A stretch of 64,000 nt of DNA from Microtetraspora sp. NBRC 13810 (GCF_030268685.1 NZ_BSRQ01000020.1:62001-126000); one strand, 5' to 3'; shown: positions 15,748-25,615, numbered from the stretch's first letter. Made by a program: numbers and translations. Notes: a model not told the origin generated them from the sequence alone.

Positions 15748-15955
15748 GGGTTCCTGTCTCGTGGAGTCGTGCTCGGCGGGTGGTCCGGTTCACCATGGTG
15801 CGGAACGCCGTGACGGGGATCCAGCGCCATCCGGCGGACATGATCCGCCACGCGGCGGCCACGACGACCTGGGATCGACACACCCGGGGGAGGGCCGCGC
15901 TCGGTAGGCGGCGGCCCCTGCTCCGGCGGCGCCTCCTCGACGGTACGTGACCGGA

Positions 15956-16777
15956 CTAGCGTGACGGCGTCCCCGTGCGCACCACGGTGGTCTCGCCGGG
16001 GCGCAGGGTCCGCAGGCGGCCGGTCAGGTGTCGGCGGGCGAAGGCGCCGGGGATGGTCTCCGGGCCCTGGGTGAGGTGATGCCAGCCTTCCAGGTGGATG
16101 GGGATGACCGTGGGCGCGGCGAGGATCTCGGCGGCGTGGGCGGCCTGGTCGCTGCTGAGGGTGAGGTAGGCGTCCATGAGCGGGCTGCGGCCGCGGCCGG
16201 CGAACAGGATCGCGACGTCGATCGGGCCCGCGTGGTCGGCGACGTCGCGCACGACGGCGAGTGAGGCGTTGTCGCCGCTGACGTAGACGGTCGGCACCCC
16301 TGCGCCGGACAGGACGAACCCTCGTACCTCGCCGGTGAGGTGCTCGGTGCCGGCCGGGCCGTGCTGTGCCGGTACGCCGGTGACGCGCAGCAGTTCGCCG
16401 TCCGGGCGGGGCAGGGTGACGCTGCGCCACACGGGCAGCTCCCGGGTGGCGCCGCCGAGCCGTTCCTGGGCGGAGGCCGTACTGAGCACCAGCGGCACCC
16501 GGTCGAGGAACCGGCGTCCGGCGTCGTCCAGGTTGTCCGGATGCTGGTCGTGGGACAGCAGCACCGCGTCCACCCGGCCGACCGTCTCCGCCGGGACCGC
16601 GGGCCCGGTCGTCTTCACCAGGACGCGTTCGCCGACCGGGTGGTCGCCGGGCGGATCGAAGGTGGGATCGGTGAGCAGCCGCAGCCCGCCGATCTCGATC
16701 AGCACGGTAGGCCCGCCGACCAACTGGACGGTGATCGGCGCCACCGTGCGCGTGCCGGGTGATGATGACGTGCTCAT
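15956..16777 (-). CDS. MBL-fold metallo-hydrolase
   Basis: A 273-residue metallo-beta-lactamase-fold protein of the UlaG/RomA-like sort. The metal-binding signature is SHDQHPDNLDD near residues 75-85, with later AQHGP, SGDN and PIHLEGWHH histidines and aspartates in the expected order. Such proteins hydrolyse lactones, phosphodiesters or lipid amides; the substrate is not apparent here. It stands alone, with about 200 bp on its downstream side holding no clear gene before the esterase relic. Confidence 0.8.
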   Translation of the reverse strand: MSTSSSPGTRTVAPITVQLVGGPTVLIEIGGLRLLTDPTFDPPGDHPVGERVLVKTTGPAVPAETVGRVDAVLLSHDQHPDNLDDAGRRFLDRVPLVLSTASAQERLGGATRELPVWRSVTLPRPDGELLRVTGVPAQHGPAGTEHLTGEVRGFVLSGAGVPTVYVSGDNASLAVVRDVADHAGPIDVAILFAGRGRSPLMDAYLTLSSDQAAHAAEILAAPTVIPIHLEGWHHLTQGPETIPGAFARRHLTGRLRTLRPGETTVVRTGTPSR

Positions 16778-16980
16778 ACCTCGATGATGCGCCCCGCGCC
16801 CGGATCACCGTGAAGCCGGACCGTCCGCCGCGTCACCTCCGGGCGGCTCACGCGGGGTGAAGCGGTCGGCAGCGGTTCCGTGCCCGCGTCGAGCCGGTGC
16901 CTTCCGGGCGATGTCCGGCCCGGGCGGGGGCCGCTGTCGAGCGATCAACGGCGGTGGTAACGTCCGATACAGGGGGAAAT

Positions 16981-19032
16981 ATGGACACTTTGTCCATCAA
17001 TACGATCCGTGGCCTGTGTATGGACGCGATCCAGCGGGCCGAGTCGGGGCATCCGGGCACGCCGATGGACATCGCGCCGGTCGCCTACACGCTGTGGCAA
17101 CGGTTCCTGCGGTTCGACCCTTCGCATCCGATCTGGCCGAACCGCGATCGCTTCGTCCTCTCCGAGGGCCACGCCTCGGCGTTGCTGTGGTCGCTCCTGC
17201 ACCTGACGGGTGTGCGCGCCGTCGACTCCGACTACGAGGTGCTCGGCCGGCCCGCGGTCACCATGGACGACCTGAAGACGTTCCGCCGGCTGGACTCGCA
17301 CGCTCCGGGCCATCCGGAATACCGCTGGACGAGCGGGGTGGAGGCGACCACGGGACCGCTCGGCCAGGGCGTGGCGATGTCGGTGGGCATGGCGATGGCC
17401 GGCCGGTGGCTCGCGGCGCGGTACAACCGGGACGGTTTCCCGCTCTTCGACTTCGACGTCTACGCGCTGGCGGGGGACGGCTGCATGATGGAGGGGATCT
17501 CCTCGGAGGCCGCCTCCCTCGCCGGACACCAGCGGCTGTCCAACCTGTGCTGGATCTACGACTCCAACCGGGTCACCATCGAAGGGCACACCGACATCAC
17601 CTTCACCGAGGACCTGGCGGCACGCTTCATCGCCTATGGCTGGAACGTGACGACCGTCGCGGACGCGAACGACGTCGCCCAGGCCACCAGGGCGCTGCAC
17701 TCGTTCAGATCGGAGCACCAGCGGCCCACGCTGATCGTCGTCCACAGCCACATCGGCTACGGCTCCCCGCTGGAGGACCTGCCGAAGGTGCACGGCGAGC
17801 CCCTGGGCGCCGAGGCGGTCAGGGCGACCAAACGTTTTCTGGGCATGCCGGAAGACGCCGACTTCCTCGTCCCGGACGGGGTGTACGACTGGTTCGCGGA
17901 GGGGATCGGCCGGCGGGGCGCGAACGCCCGAGCCGACTGGGAGGTGCGCTTCAAGGAGTACGCGGGCGTCCACCCGGCGCTGGCCGACGAGATCGAGCGT
18001 ATGCTGCGCCGGGAGTTGCCGGACGGCTGGGAGGGCGCCCTGCCCGTGTTCCCGGCCGATCCCGAGGGCATGGCGACCCGCGCGTCGTCCGGACAGGTGC
18101 TCAACGCGCTGGCGGAGGCCGTGCCGTGGCTGCTGGGGGGTTCGGCGGATCTCGCGCCGTCGACCAAGACCCGCCTCGTCTTCGACGGCGCCGGAGACTT
18201 CGAGTCCGGCGACCGCAGCGGACGTAACCTGCACTTCGGGGTCCGGGAACACGCCGCGGCCGCGATCGCCAACGGCATGGCGCTGACCAAGCTCCGCTCG
18301 TACTGGTCGGGATTCCTGATCTTCTCCGACTACGCCCGGGGTGCGATCCGGCTGTCCGCGCTGATGGAACTCCCGGTCGTGCACATCTTCACCCACGACT
18401 CCATCGGGGTCGGTGAGGACGGGCCCACACATCAGCCGGTGGAGCAGTTGGCGTCGCTCCGGGCCATGCCCGGGCTGCTGGTCTTCCGGCCGGCCGACGC
18501 CAACGAGGTCGCCGAGACGTGGCGGATCATCGCCGGACTCCATCGGGAGCCGGCCGCCCTGGCCCTGTCCAGGCAGCCGCTTCCGACACTGGACCGATCA
18601 CGGCTCGGCGACGCCGAGGGGGTCGCGAAGGGCGCCTACGTGCTCGCGGACCCGCCGGACGGGCCGATCGACGTCATCCTGCTCGCCACCGGCTCGGAGG
18701 TGGCGCTGGCGCTCGACGTGCGGGAGGAACTGGCAGGGGAGGGCATCGGCACCCGGGTGGTGAGCATGCCGTGCTGGGAGCTGTTCGATCGGCAACCGCG
18801 TGAGTACCGGGATCGGGTACTGCCGCCGGAGGTGACCGCCCGGGTGAGCATCGAGCAGGCGTCGACGCTGGGCTGGGAGCGGTACGTGGGGCCCGGGGGC
18901 GCCACCGTCGGCATGCACACCTTCGGTGCGTCGGCGCCGCTCAGGCAACTGCTCACGAAGTTCGGCTTCACCCCGGAGAAGGTGTCCCTGATAGCTCGCG
19001 AGCTGGTGAGGACGCGGAAGAAGGCCGGGTGA
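16981..19032 (+). CDS. tkt: Transketolase
   Basis: Thiamine-diphosphate enzyme of the non-oxidative pentose phosphate pathway, moving two-carbon ketol units between sugar phosphates. The 683-residue protein has the ThDP-binding GDGCMMEG near residue 160 with the downstream N-R-V-T segment, SGHPGTPM near the N-terminus, FGVREHA, and DSIGVGEDGPTHQPVEQ in the pyrimidine domain. The ATG at 16981 is preceded by an AGGGGGAAAT ribosome binding site. It lies 55 bp upstream of a 6-phosphogluconate dehydrogenase gene, forming a compact pentose-phosphate pair. A second housekeeping copy probably exists elsewhere in the genome (inference). Confidence 0.93.
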   Translation: MDTLSINTIRGLCMDAIQRAESGHPGTPMDIAPVAYTLWQRFLRFDPSHPIWPNRDRFVLSEGHASALLWSLLHLTGVRAVDSDYEVLGRPAVTMDDLKTFRRLDSHAPGHPEYRWTSGVEATTGPLGQGVAMSVGMAMAGRWLAARYNRDGFPLFDFDVYALAGDGCMMEGISSEAASLAGHQRLSNLCWIYDSNRVTIEGHTDITFTEDLAARFIAYGWNVTTVADANDVAQATRALHSFRSEHQRPTLIVVHSHIGYGSPLEDLPKVHGEPLGAEAVRATKRFLGMPEDADFLVPDGVYDWFAEGIGRRGANARADWEVRFKEYAGVHPALADEIERMLRRELPDGWEGALPVFPADPEGMATRASSGQVLNALAEAVPWLLGGSADLAPSTKTRLVFDGAGDFESGDRSGRNLHFGVREHAAAAIANGMALTKLRSYWSGFLIFSDYARGAIRLSALMELPVVHIFTHDSIGVGEDGPTHQPVEQLASLRAMPGLLVFRPADANEVAETWRIIAGLHREPAALALSRQPLPTLDRSRLGDAEGVAKGAYVLADPPDGPIDVILLATGSEVALALDVREELAGEGIGTRVVSMPCWELFDRQPREYRDRVLPPEVTARVSIEQASTLGWERYVGPGGATVGMHTFGASAPLRQLLTKFGFTPEKVSLIARELVRTRKKAG

Positions 19033-19087
19033 AGCCGACCCGGGCATCGCACGAACCCGGCCGGAGCCGGAGACAACTGGGGGAACC

Positions 19088-20116
19088 ATGGCAACGGACA
19101 AACCCATGCAACTGGGCATGGTGGGCCTGGGGCGGATGGGCGCCAACCTCGTTCGCCGGCTGATGCGGGACGGGCATGACTGCGTCGTGTACGACGTCAG
19201 CGAAAGCGCCGTCCACGATCTCCAGGAGGAGGGCGCGACCGGCGCCAGATCGCTGCCCGACCTCGTGGGCAGGCTCGCCCGGCCCAGGGCCGTGTGGCTC
19301 ATGCTTCCCGCCGGTGTCGTCGAATCCACGCTCGACCAGCTGGCGGAGGTGCTCGACCCCGGCGACGTGGTGATCGACGGCGGCAACTCCTACTACCGCG
19401 ACGACATCACCCGCGCCCGCCGGCTCGCCGCCCGGCGGCTTCACTACATCGACTGCGGCACCTCCGGCGGAGTGTGGGGGCTCGAACGCGGCTACTGCCT
19501 GATGATCGGCGGCGAGGACGAGATCGTCGGACGGCTCGACCCGATCTTCGCGACCATCGCTCCCGGCATCGGGACCGTGGAGCCGACGCCTGGACGGTCC
19601 CGCGACGGCACCGCCCCGTCCGGCTATCTGCACTGCGGCCCCAACGGAGCCGGGCACTTCGTGAAGATGGTGCACAACGGTGTGGAGTACGGAATGATGG
19701 CCTCGATCGCCGAGGGCATGTCCATCATCAGGCATGCGAACGCGGGCAGGGACAAGCGCACGGTCGACGCCGAGACCGCCCCGCTTCGCGACCCGGAGGC
19801 ATACCAGTACGACATCGACGTCGCCGAAGTCGCCGAGGTGTGGCGCCGCGGCTCGGTGGTGTCCTCGTGGCTGGTCGATCTGCTGGCCGGCGCGCTGGCC
19901 CGCTCCCCGGACCTCGACGATTTCCGCGGGCGCGTCTCCGACTCCGGCGAAGGGCGCTGGACCCTGATCGCCGCGATCGAGGAAAGCGTGCCCGCCCCGA
20001 CCATCAACGCGGCACTGTTCGAACGGTTCTCCTCACGCGGGCTCGGCCACTACGCCGATGCGGCACTCTCGGCCATGCGGTCCGAGTTCGGCGGCCACGC
20101 CGAGAAGGAGTCGTGA
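19088..20116 (+). CDS. gnd: 6-phosphogluconate dehydrogenase, decarboxylating (short GndA/YqeC type)
   Basis: Converts 6-phosphogluconate to ribulose 5-phosphate with release of CO2 and reduction of NAD(P)+. At 342 residues it belongs to the short form rather than the 470-residue form. Visible are the dinucleotide-binding GLGRMGANLVRRL, the substrate block VIDGGNSYYRDD, CGTSGGVWG and the catalytic NGAGHFVKMVHNGVEYG near residue 190. It begins 55 bp after transketolase behind a GGGGGAACC ribosome binding site, so the two are probably one transcript. Confidence 0.92.
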   Translation: MATDKPMQLGMVGLGRMGANLVRRLMRDGHDCVVYDVSESAVHDLQEEGATGARSLPDLVGRLARPRAVWLMLPAGVVESTLDQLAEVLDPGDVVIDGGNSYYRDDITRARRLAARRLHYIDCGTSGGVWGLERGYCLMIGGEDEIVGRLDPIFATIAPGIGTVEPTPGRSRDGTAPSGYLHCGPNGAGHFVKMVHNGVEYGMMASIAEGMSIIRHANAGRDKRTVDAETAPLRDPEAYQYDIDVAEVAEVWRRGSVVSSWLVDLLAGALARSPDLDDFRGRVSDSGEGRWTLIAAIEESVPAPTINAALFERFSSRGLGHYADAALSAMRSEFGGHAEKES

Positions 20117-20160
20117 TGCGCCACCACACGTCCGCCCGCCGGGTACGGCCGGCGAGCGGG

Positions 20161-21054
20161 TCAGGGAAGGCACCGCACGCCGAGCTCGATGGCGCCGGTG
20201 ATGCCGGAGTGGTCGCCGAGCGAAGGACCGACCACGTAGTCGTCCATGGCGGACCGGTCGGTCAGCGCCGGTATGGCCGGATAGCCGGCGGCGAGGTCGA
20301 ACGCGCGCGCCCGGATTCGGGCCATCAGCCCGGCGCGCTTGGCGACGCCGCCGCCGATGATGATCCGCTCGGGCGACAGCGTGTAGGTCAGGTTCATGAC
20401 GGCGTGGGCGAGGTATTCGGCCTCCAGCTCCCACACCGCCGGCTCGTCCAGGTTCTCGGGACGCTGTCCCCACCGACGGCGCATTGCCTCGCCCGAGGCG
20501 AGCCCTTCCAGACAGTCACCGTGAAAGGGGCAACTGCCTGCGAACACGTCCCGGCTGCGATCGTGCGGGACGCGGATGTGGCCGAACTCCGGATGCAGGA
20601 GACCGTGCAGCAGCCGGCCGTTCGCCACGGTTCCCAGGCCGATGCCGGTGCCGACCGTCATGTAGGCGACCGTTTCCAGCCCTTGCCCGGCTCCGCGCCG
20701 CCACTCGCCCAGTGCGGCGGCGTTCACGTCGGTGTCCAGGCCGACAGGGACGTGCAGCGCGGTGCGCAGCGGGGAGACGACGTCGGTGTGGGCCCAGCCG
20801 GGCTTGGGCGTGGCCATGATGTGGCCGTACGTCGGTGAGCCCGCGCGCAGGTCCACGGGGCCGAAACTGCCCACGCCGATCGCGGCGAGCGTGCGGTGGT
20901 CCCGGAAGAAGCGCACGGCGGCTGCGATGGTCGTCCGCGGTGTGGTCGTCGGTATCACGCCGGTCGCGACAACGTGTCCGTGGGCGTCGGCGACGGCGCA
21001 CACCCATTTGGTCCCGCCCGCCTCGATCCCGCCGTAGAGCGGCGTCGTGCTCAT
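20161..21054 (-). CDS. ROK-family sugar kinase (fructokinase-like)
   Basis: A 297-residue ATP-dependent hexose kinase of the ROK family. The N-terminal phosphate loop reads GGIEAGGTKWVCAV, as in fructokinases, followed by LDTDVNAAALGEWRRGAG and VGTGIGLG. The zinc-binding cysteine cluster of ROK proteins is partly seen as GSCPFHGDCLEGL. The start at 21054 lies 5 bp after the transporter permease stop, so it is the last gene of the sugar uptake operon and probably phosphorylates the incoming sugar. Fructose, mannose or glucose are all possible substrates. Confidence 0.85.
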   Translation of the reverse strand: MSTTPLYGGIEAGGTKWVCAVADAHGHVVATGVIPTTTPRTTIAAAVRFFRDHRTLAAIGVGSFGPVDLRAGSPTYGHIMATPKPGWAHTDVVSPLRTALHVPVGLDTDVNAAALGEWRRGAGQGLETVAYMTVGTGIGLGTVANGRLLHGLLHPEFGHIRVPHDRSRDVFAGSCPFHGDCLEGLASGEAMRRRWGQRPENLDEPAVWELEAEYLAHAVMNLTYTLSPERIIIGGGVAKRAGLMARIRARAFDLAAGYPAIPALTDRSAMDDYVVGPSLGDHSGITGAIELGVRCLP

Positions 21055-21059
21055 CGCCG

Positions 21060-21884
21060 TCAGCCCTTCAGGGAGCCCTGGAGCAGGGCCTTGACGAAGT
21101 GGCGCTGGAAGATGAGGAAGATCACGAGCGTGGGGGTCAGGATCAGCAGCGATCCGGCGCACAGCAGCGGGATGTCGGTGCCCCACTGGCCCTGGAAGGC
21201 GCCCAGGGCGCCGGACATGGTGCGCTTGGCCGGGTCGTCGACGAGGACGATGGCCAGCAGGAACTGGTTCCAGGTCCAGAGAAACAGCAGGATGCCCAGG
21301 GACGAGATCGCCGGCATGGCGAGGGGGATGTGGATGCGCCGGAACAGCTGCCACACGTTGGCGCCGTCCATCCGTGCGCTCTCGGACAGCTCCGCCGGCA
21401 TGTTGACGAAGTGGGCGCGCATCCAGAAGACGCCGAACGGCATGAACAGGCCGATGAGCGGCAGGATGATGGCCCAGCGCGTGTTCAGCAGCCCCATGTC
21501 GCGGATCTGGTAGTACAGCGGCGTGATGATGCCCTCGAAGGGGAGGGTGAGCCCGAGCACGAACAGCAGGAAGACGACGCGGGCGCCGATCACGCGCAGG
21601 TGGCCGATGGCGAAGCCGGCCATCGTGCTCAGCAGGATCGAGATCGGGACCACGCCCAGCACGATGAGGACGCTGGACTTCAGCAGCTCGCCCATGTTCG
21701 CGGCCTCGAAGGCCCGCAGGAAGTTGCCCCACTGTGGGGAGTCGGGCCAGGCCAGTCCGGCCGGGTAGGTTTTCGATGGGTGCAGGGCAGTGACGAACAG
21801 GCTGAGGAACGGCAGGAGCGTGACCGCCATCAGGAGGATGAGCAGCAGCCTGCCGATCCATGCCTCCCGCCGCGAGGTGATCAT
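21060..21884 (-). CDS. Carbohydrate ABC transporter permease (MalG type)
   Basis: An inner-membrane permease of 274 residues with about six transmembrane segments. The cytoplasmic EAA loop near residues 180-200 (SESARMDGANVWQLFRRI) docks the ATPase. The ATG at 21884 overlaps the stop of the upstream permease by ATGA, which decides the start. No ATP-binding gene is in the operon, as is normal for actinomycete sugar importers that share the MsiK ATPase. Confidence 0.9.
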   Translation of the reverse strand: MITSRREAWIGRLLLILLMAVTLLPFLSLFVTALHPSKTYPAGLAWPDSPQWGNFLRAFEAANMGELLKSSVLIVLGVVPISILLSTMAGFAIGHLRVIGARVVFLLFVLGLTLPFEGIITPLYYQIRDMGLLNTRWAIILPLIGLFMPFGVFWMRAHFVNMPAELSESARMDGANVWQLFRRIHIPLAMPAISSLGILLFLWTWNQFLLAIVLVDDPAKRTMSGALGAFQGQWGTDIPLLCAGSLLILTPTLVIFLIFQRHFVKALLQGSLKG

Positions 21885-22807
21885 CGGTTGGCGTCCTTTG
21901 CGAACCACTGGATGGGAAGGGCACAGGCGATCACGAGGACCATGAGCACCACGGCCAGGGCCGAGGCCGTGCCCACCTGGCGTTCGAAGAAGGCCAGGTA
22001 GAAGATCTGCAGGCCGGGCACCATGGTGGTGTTGCCGGGGCCTCCCTGGGTGGCGATGTAGATGATGTCGAAGCTGGCCAGGGCCGCGGTGACGGTCACG
22101 GTGACGCAGACCGCGATCTCCTGCCGCAGGCTGGGGACCGTGATGGAGGCGAACTCCCGCCACGCGCCGGCGCCATCCAGCCGGGCGGCCTCGTACAGCG
22201 CCGGGTCTATCTTGCTCATGCCGGCCAGGAGCAGCAGCGTGCACAGGCCGAGGAGCACCCAGGCGCCGATCATGCCGACCGCCGGCAGGGCGGTGGCGAA
22301 GTCGCCCAGCCAGGCCCGGGTCACCCCGCCGAGGCCGACGAGCCTGAGCAGCTGGTTGATCACTCCGGTGGAGGCCAGCAGCCAGCTCCAGGCGATGCCG
22401 GCGGCCACCAGCGGGATGACCTGTGGCAGGAAGAGCACGGTTCGCGCTACGAGGGCGAGCCGGCTGGCGGCGATGCGCCGGATGGTCGCGGCGATCGCCA
22501 GGCCCAGTACGACCGGGATCACGCTGAAGAACACGATCAGTTCGAACGCGTTGATCAGCGAGTTGAACAGGTCCGGATCGGTGAACACCTTGCCGTAGTT
22601 GGCCACGCCCACCCACGTGGACGGCCCGATGCCGTTCCACTCGTACATCGAGTACTGGAACGTCAAGGCGATCGGGCGCAGGACGAACACCGCGTAGAAC
22701 GCGAGCGCCGGGATGACGAACAGCCAGCCGGCCAGGCCGCGCGCGCCGCGCAGCTTGGTCGCGGCCGGCCGCCGGTGCGCGGGCTGCGTGGCGAAAGGCC
22801 GGGCCAT
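21881..22807 (-). CDS. Carbohydrate ABC transporter permease (MalF type)
   Basis: A 308-residue membrane permease with about six hydrophobic helices. The EAA-loop sequence YEAARLDGAGAWREFASIT lies near residue 215. It begins 8 bp after the binding-protein stop; an AAGGGA ribosome binding site is slightly distant. It pairs with the MalG-type permease to form the translocation pore for the sugar delivered by the lipoprotein encoded just upstream. Confidence 0.9.
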   Translation of the reverse strand: MARPFATQPAHRRPAATKLRGARGLAGWLFVIPALAFYAVFVLRPIALTFQYSMYEWNGIGPSTWVGVANYGKVFTDPDLFNSLINAFELIVFFSVIPVVLGLAIAATIRRIAASRLALVARTVLFLPQVIPLVAAGIAWSWLLASTGVINQLLRLVGLGGVTRAWLGDFATALPAVGMIGAWVLLGLCTLLLLAGMSKIDPALYEAARLDGAGAWREFASITVPSLRQEIAVCVTVTVTAALASFDIIYIATQGGPGNTTMVPGLQIFYLAFFERQVGTASALAVVLMVLVIACALPIQWFAKDANR

Positions 22808-22815
22808 CAACGCAC

Positions 22816-24183
22816 TCAGTTCCCTTCGAGCTGGCCGGCGTAGTCGGCCTGAACCGTCTTCAGCAGCTCTTGCGCCGTCTCCTGCCCGGCCACCAGCTTC
22901 TGCAGACCCGGGGTCCAGCTCTTGGCGTAGATGGCGCCGGTGGCGTTGGCGATGAAGTCCATGGCGCCGTCGTCCTTGGCGACATCCGCCCCGGCTGCCA
23001 GGGTGCCGGCGGTGACCTTGTCCGATGCCACGGCCGGCATGTAGGCGTCGGCCGGTCCCATCGGATGTGATCCGCCGACCTCGACGCCGATCTCGCGGGC
23101 CCGCTTGTCGGTGGCCACCCAGTTGAGGAAGAAGGCGGCGCAGTCGGCGTTCTTGGCGTTCGCGGCGATCCCGAAGGCGAGGGGTGCCGACATGGCGGTG
23201 TACTTGCCGCCCTGCTGCACCGGCGGCATCAGGGAGAAGCCGACGTTGCCCGGCATCTGCTTGTCGAGGTTGCCCGACTCCCAGTCGCCGTTGAACATGA
23301 ACAGGCCCTGGCCGTCGATGAAGCGGCTCATCATGGTGGCGTAGTCGACCGCGTTGACGTCCTTCTGGAAGTACCCTGCCTTGATCCACCGCTCCAGGTG
23401 CTGGGCGGCCTGCAGGTTCGACGGGGTGTCGATGGTGGCGCCCGGCTTCTGGAAGATCCAGTCGTTGATCGGCCCTGTCGGCCCGTAGGAGGCCATGAGA
23501 TTCTGCAGCGGGAACGCCAGGCCGCCGGTGGCTCCGCCGTTGAACTGCAGGATGGGCGTGATGCCCGCGCTCTTGGCCTTCCCCAGCGCTTGGTCGAGCT
23601 CCGCCAGCGTGGTGGGCGGCGCGGCCATGCCGATCTGCGCGGCGAGCTTCTTGTTGTAGAAGACGCCGGTGATGCTGAAGTTGAGCCCGAGGGCGTACAG
23701 GGATCCCTCACCGCGCGGGCGGCCACCCGGGCCCAGCCGCAGCTGTTCGAGCTGCGAGGCCGGCCACTTGTCCCAGCCGAAGGCCTGCGCGTAGCCGTCG
23801 AGGTTCTTCAGCAGGTTGTCCTTGACCAGCTCCGAGACCTGGGGCAGACGCATCAGGTCGGGCGGGTTGTCCGCCAGCACCCGCGGGGCGTTCTGGGTGA
23901 TCACCGCGAACTGGTCCTCGCGGATGTTCCATGTGACGTTCGGGTGCTGCTTGGTGAACTCGGTGGTCAGCGCCTTGGCTATCGGGAAGCCGGTTTCGAA
24001 GTAGCCGTTCATCGTGATCGGCGCCGAGCCGCAGGTAGGAGCCGCCGACACCGACGACGTGGCGGTGCCGCCGGCTGCGGGCTGCGGGCTGTTGTTGCCG
24101 GGAGCCGCGCAGGCGGCGGCCAGCGTCCCCATGGCGATCACAAGCGCGACCCCGGCCCTGCCAGGGGGAACGTGACGAGCCAT
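22816..24183 (-). CDS. Extracellular sugar-binding lipoprotein
   Basis: Family-1 solute-binding protein of 455 residues that captures sugar outside the membrane. A hydrophobic signal ends in a lipobox (TLAAACAAPG) whose cysteine near residue 25 would be lipidated. The body has typical features such as FYNKKLAAQIGM and an aromatic-rich GDWESGN region. The ATG at 24183 is chosen over that at 24189 because the AGAGGAG ribosome binding site gives six-base spacing to it. It is the first gene of the operon, divergent from the LacI regulator. Confidence 0.9.
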   Translation of the reverse strand: MARHVPPGRAGVALVIAMGTLAAACAAPGNNSPQPAAGGTATSSVSAAPTCGSAPITMNGYFETGFPIAKALTTEFTKQHPNVTWNIREDQFAVITQNAPRVLADNPPDLMRLPQVSELVKDNLLKNLDGYAQAFGWDKWPASQLEQLRLGPGGRPRGEGSLYALGLNFSITGVFYNKKLAAQIGMAAPPTTLAELDQALGKAKSAGITPILQFNGGATGGLAFPLQNLMASYGPTGPINDWIFQKPGATIDTPSNLQAAQHLERWIKAGYFQKDVNAVDYATMMSRFIDGQGLFMFNGDWESGNLDKQMPGNVGFSLMPPVQQGGKYTAMSAPLAFGIAANAKNADCAAFFLNWVATDKRAREIGVEVGGSHPMGPADAYMPAVASDKVTAGTLAAGADVAKDDGAMDFIANATGAIYAKSWTPGLQKLVAGQETAQELLKTVQADYAGQLEGN

Positions 24184-24240
24184 GTGCATCTCCTCTGCTG
24201 TGTGGGACAATCGGCACCCGGCTGATGTCCCGACTTCGTT

Positions 24241-24256
24241 GCTAAATCGGGTTAGC
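24241..24256. promoter_or_regulatory. LacI-type operator palindrome
   Basis: GCTAA (24241-24245), a six-base centre and TTAGC (24252-24256) form an inverted repeat within the 146-bp divergent region between the binding-protein gene and the LacI gene. Position and AT-core fit a LacI-family operator controlling both genes. Confidence 0.6.
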
Positions 24257-24329
24257 GCCCGTAGTCTCACCACGCGCGTCGCACGATGTCAACCCCCTGT
24301 AACACACTCTTGACGATCGGAGATTCTGG

Positions 24330-25397
24330 GTGAGCCGACGACGGGTCACGCTGGCCGATGTGGCCAAGGCCGCAGGTGTCTCGCGCCCGACCGCCTCGCT
24401 GGTGCTGTCAGGCCGCGGCCGGGAGCTGCGCATCTCCCAGGACGTCGAGCAGCGTGTTCTGAGAGCCGCCAAGGAGTTGCAGTACCGGCCCAACATCGTC
24501 TCCGTGGGCCTGCGTACGGGCACCTCCCGGACGATCGGCTTCGTCTCCGACACCGTCGCCACCTCACGGCTGGCCGGTGACATGATCAAGGGAGCGCTGG
24601 AGGCCGCCCGCGACCGCGGCTTCATGCTGTTCATCGGCGAGACCGAAGGCGACGCCGAACTCGAACGCCTCCTGCTTCAGGCCATGTACGACCGCCAGGT
24701 CGACGGGCTCATCCTGGCCTCGATGTTCACCCGCACCATCAAGCTGCCCAAGGCCATCACGGCCGCCCCCGCCGTACTGCTCAACGCGCTGCCCAAGCAG
24801 CCCACCACCCTGCCCGCCGTCCTGCCCGACGAGGTCGAGGCCGGCCGCCGCGCGGCCCGCGTCCTGCTCGACGCCGGCCACCGCGACGGTATCTACCTGA
24901 TCGGCGTCGGCCCGGGCCTGCGCGACGTGCCCTCCGACAGCCTCGCCGCGGTGGAGCGGCTCGTCGGCATCCGTGAGGCGCTCGGCGAGGTGGGCGTCAA
25001 GGTGGCGGGCGCCCGCACCTGCCCCGACTGGCAGCCGGAGTACGGCCTCGCGGCGACGCGCGACCTCCTGCGAAGCGCCCAGCCGCGCGCACTGATCTGC
25101 TTCAACGACCGGATCGCGATGGGCGCCTACCAGGCGCTCGACGACTTCGGGCTCAAGGTGCCCGCGGATGTCTCCGTCGTCTCCTTCGACGACCATCCCA
25201 TCGCCTCGTGGATGCGACCCCAGTTGACCACCGTGGCGCTGCCCCACTACGAACTGGGCCGCAAGGCTGTGGACGTGCTGTTCACCGAGATCGACCGCGA
25301 TCGCCCGGACAGCGACCGGGTGGGCGAGGTGTATCGGGTTTCGATGCCCGTCCGCACCCGTGAATCCGTCGCACCGTCCGCGAAGTCGCTCGGCTGA
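24330..25397 (+). CDS. LacI-family transcriptional regulator
   Basis: A 355-residue repressor. The N-terminal helix-turn-helix VTLADVAKAAGVSRPTASLV and the hinge (LQYRPNIVSVGLRTG) are classical, followed by a periplasmic-binding-like sugar-sensing domain ending in VSVVSFDDHPIASW. The GTG start at 24330 follows CGGAG. It is divergent from the sugar transporter-ROK operon and the palindrome in between is its likely operator, so the sugar or its phosphate probably relieves repression. Confidence 0.9.
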   Translation: MSRRRVTLADVAKAAGVSRPTASLVLSGRGRELRISQDVEQRVLRAAKELQYRPNIVSVGLRTGTSRTIGFVSDTVATSRLAGDMIKGALEAARDRGFMLFIGETEGDAELERLLLQAMYDRQVDGLILASMFTRTIKLPKAITAAPAVLLNALPKQPTTLPAVLPDEVEAGRRAARVLLDAGHRDGIYLIGVGPGLRDVPSDSLAAVERLVGIREALGEVGVKVAGARTCPDWQPEYGLAATRDLLRSAQPRALICFNDRIAMGAYQALDDFGLKVPADVSVVSFDDHPIASWMRPQLTTVALPHYELGRKAVDVLFTEIDRDRPDSDRVGEVYRVSMPVRTRESVAPSAKSLG

Positions 25398-25615
25398 AGG
25401 TGGCGCCCAAGGTGCCGGCCGCGAGCGGGAGCGGGCGAAGTTCCACCGGGTCGAGAGCGGCGAGAGTGACCTGTACCCGCGGCTGACTCCGGTGATGATC
25501 ACGTCCTGAGCGACACCCGAGCCGCAGCCTTCACCGTGGTCCAGTGCGAAGATCCACACTCCGGTACATGCTGTCGTGCCGGGGGTCGTGGATCGACAAC
25601 GAGAGGCCCCGCTGC

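Noticed and set aside
15778-15883. Minus-strand frame with IMSAGWRWIPVTAFRTMVNR between esterase relic and MBL gene
   Set aside because: It looks slightly protein-like but has no start, no family match and stops matching within a few codons; may be another relic.
25418-25510. Plus-strand tail reading AKFHRVESGESDLYPRLTPV followed by a stop
   Set aside because: It looks protein-like and could be a relic, but no start and no recognisable family support it.
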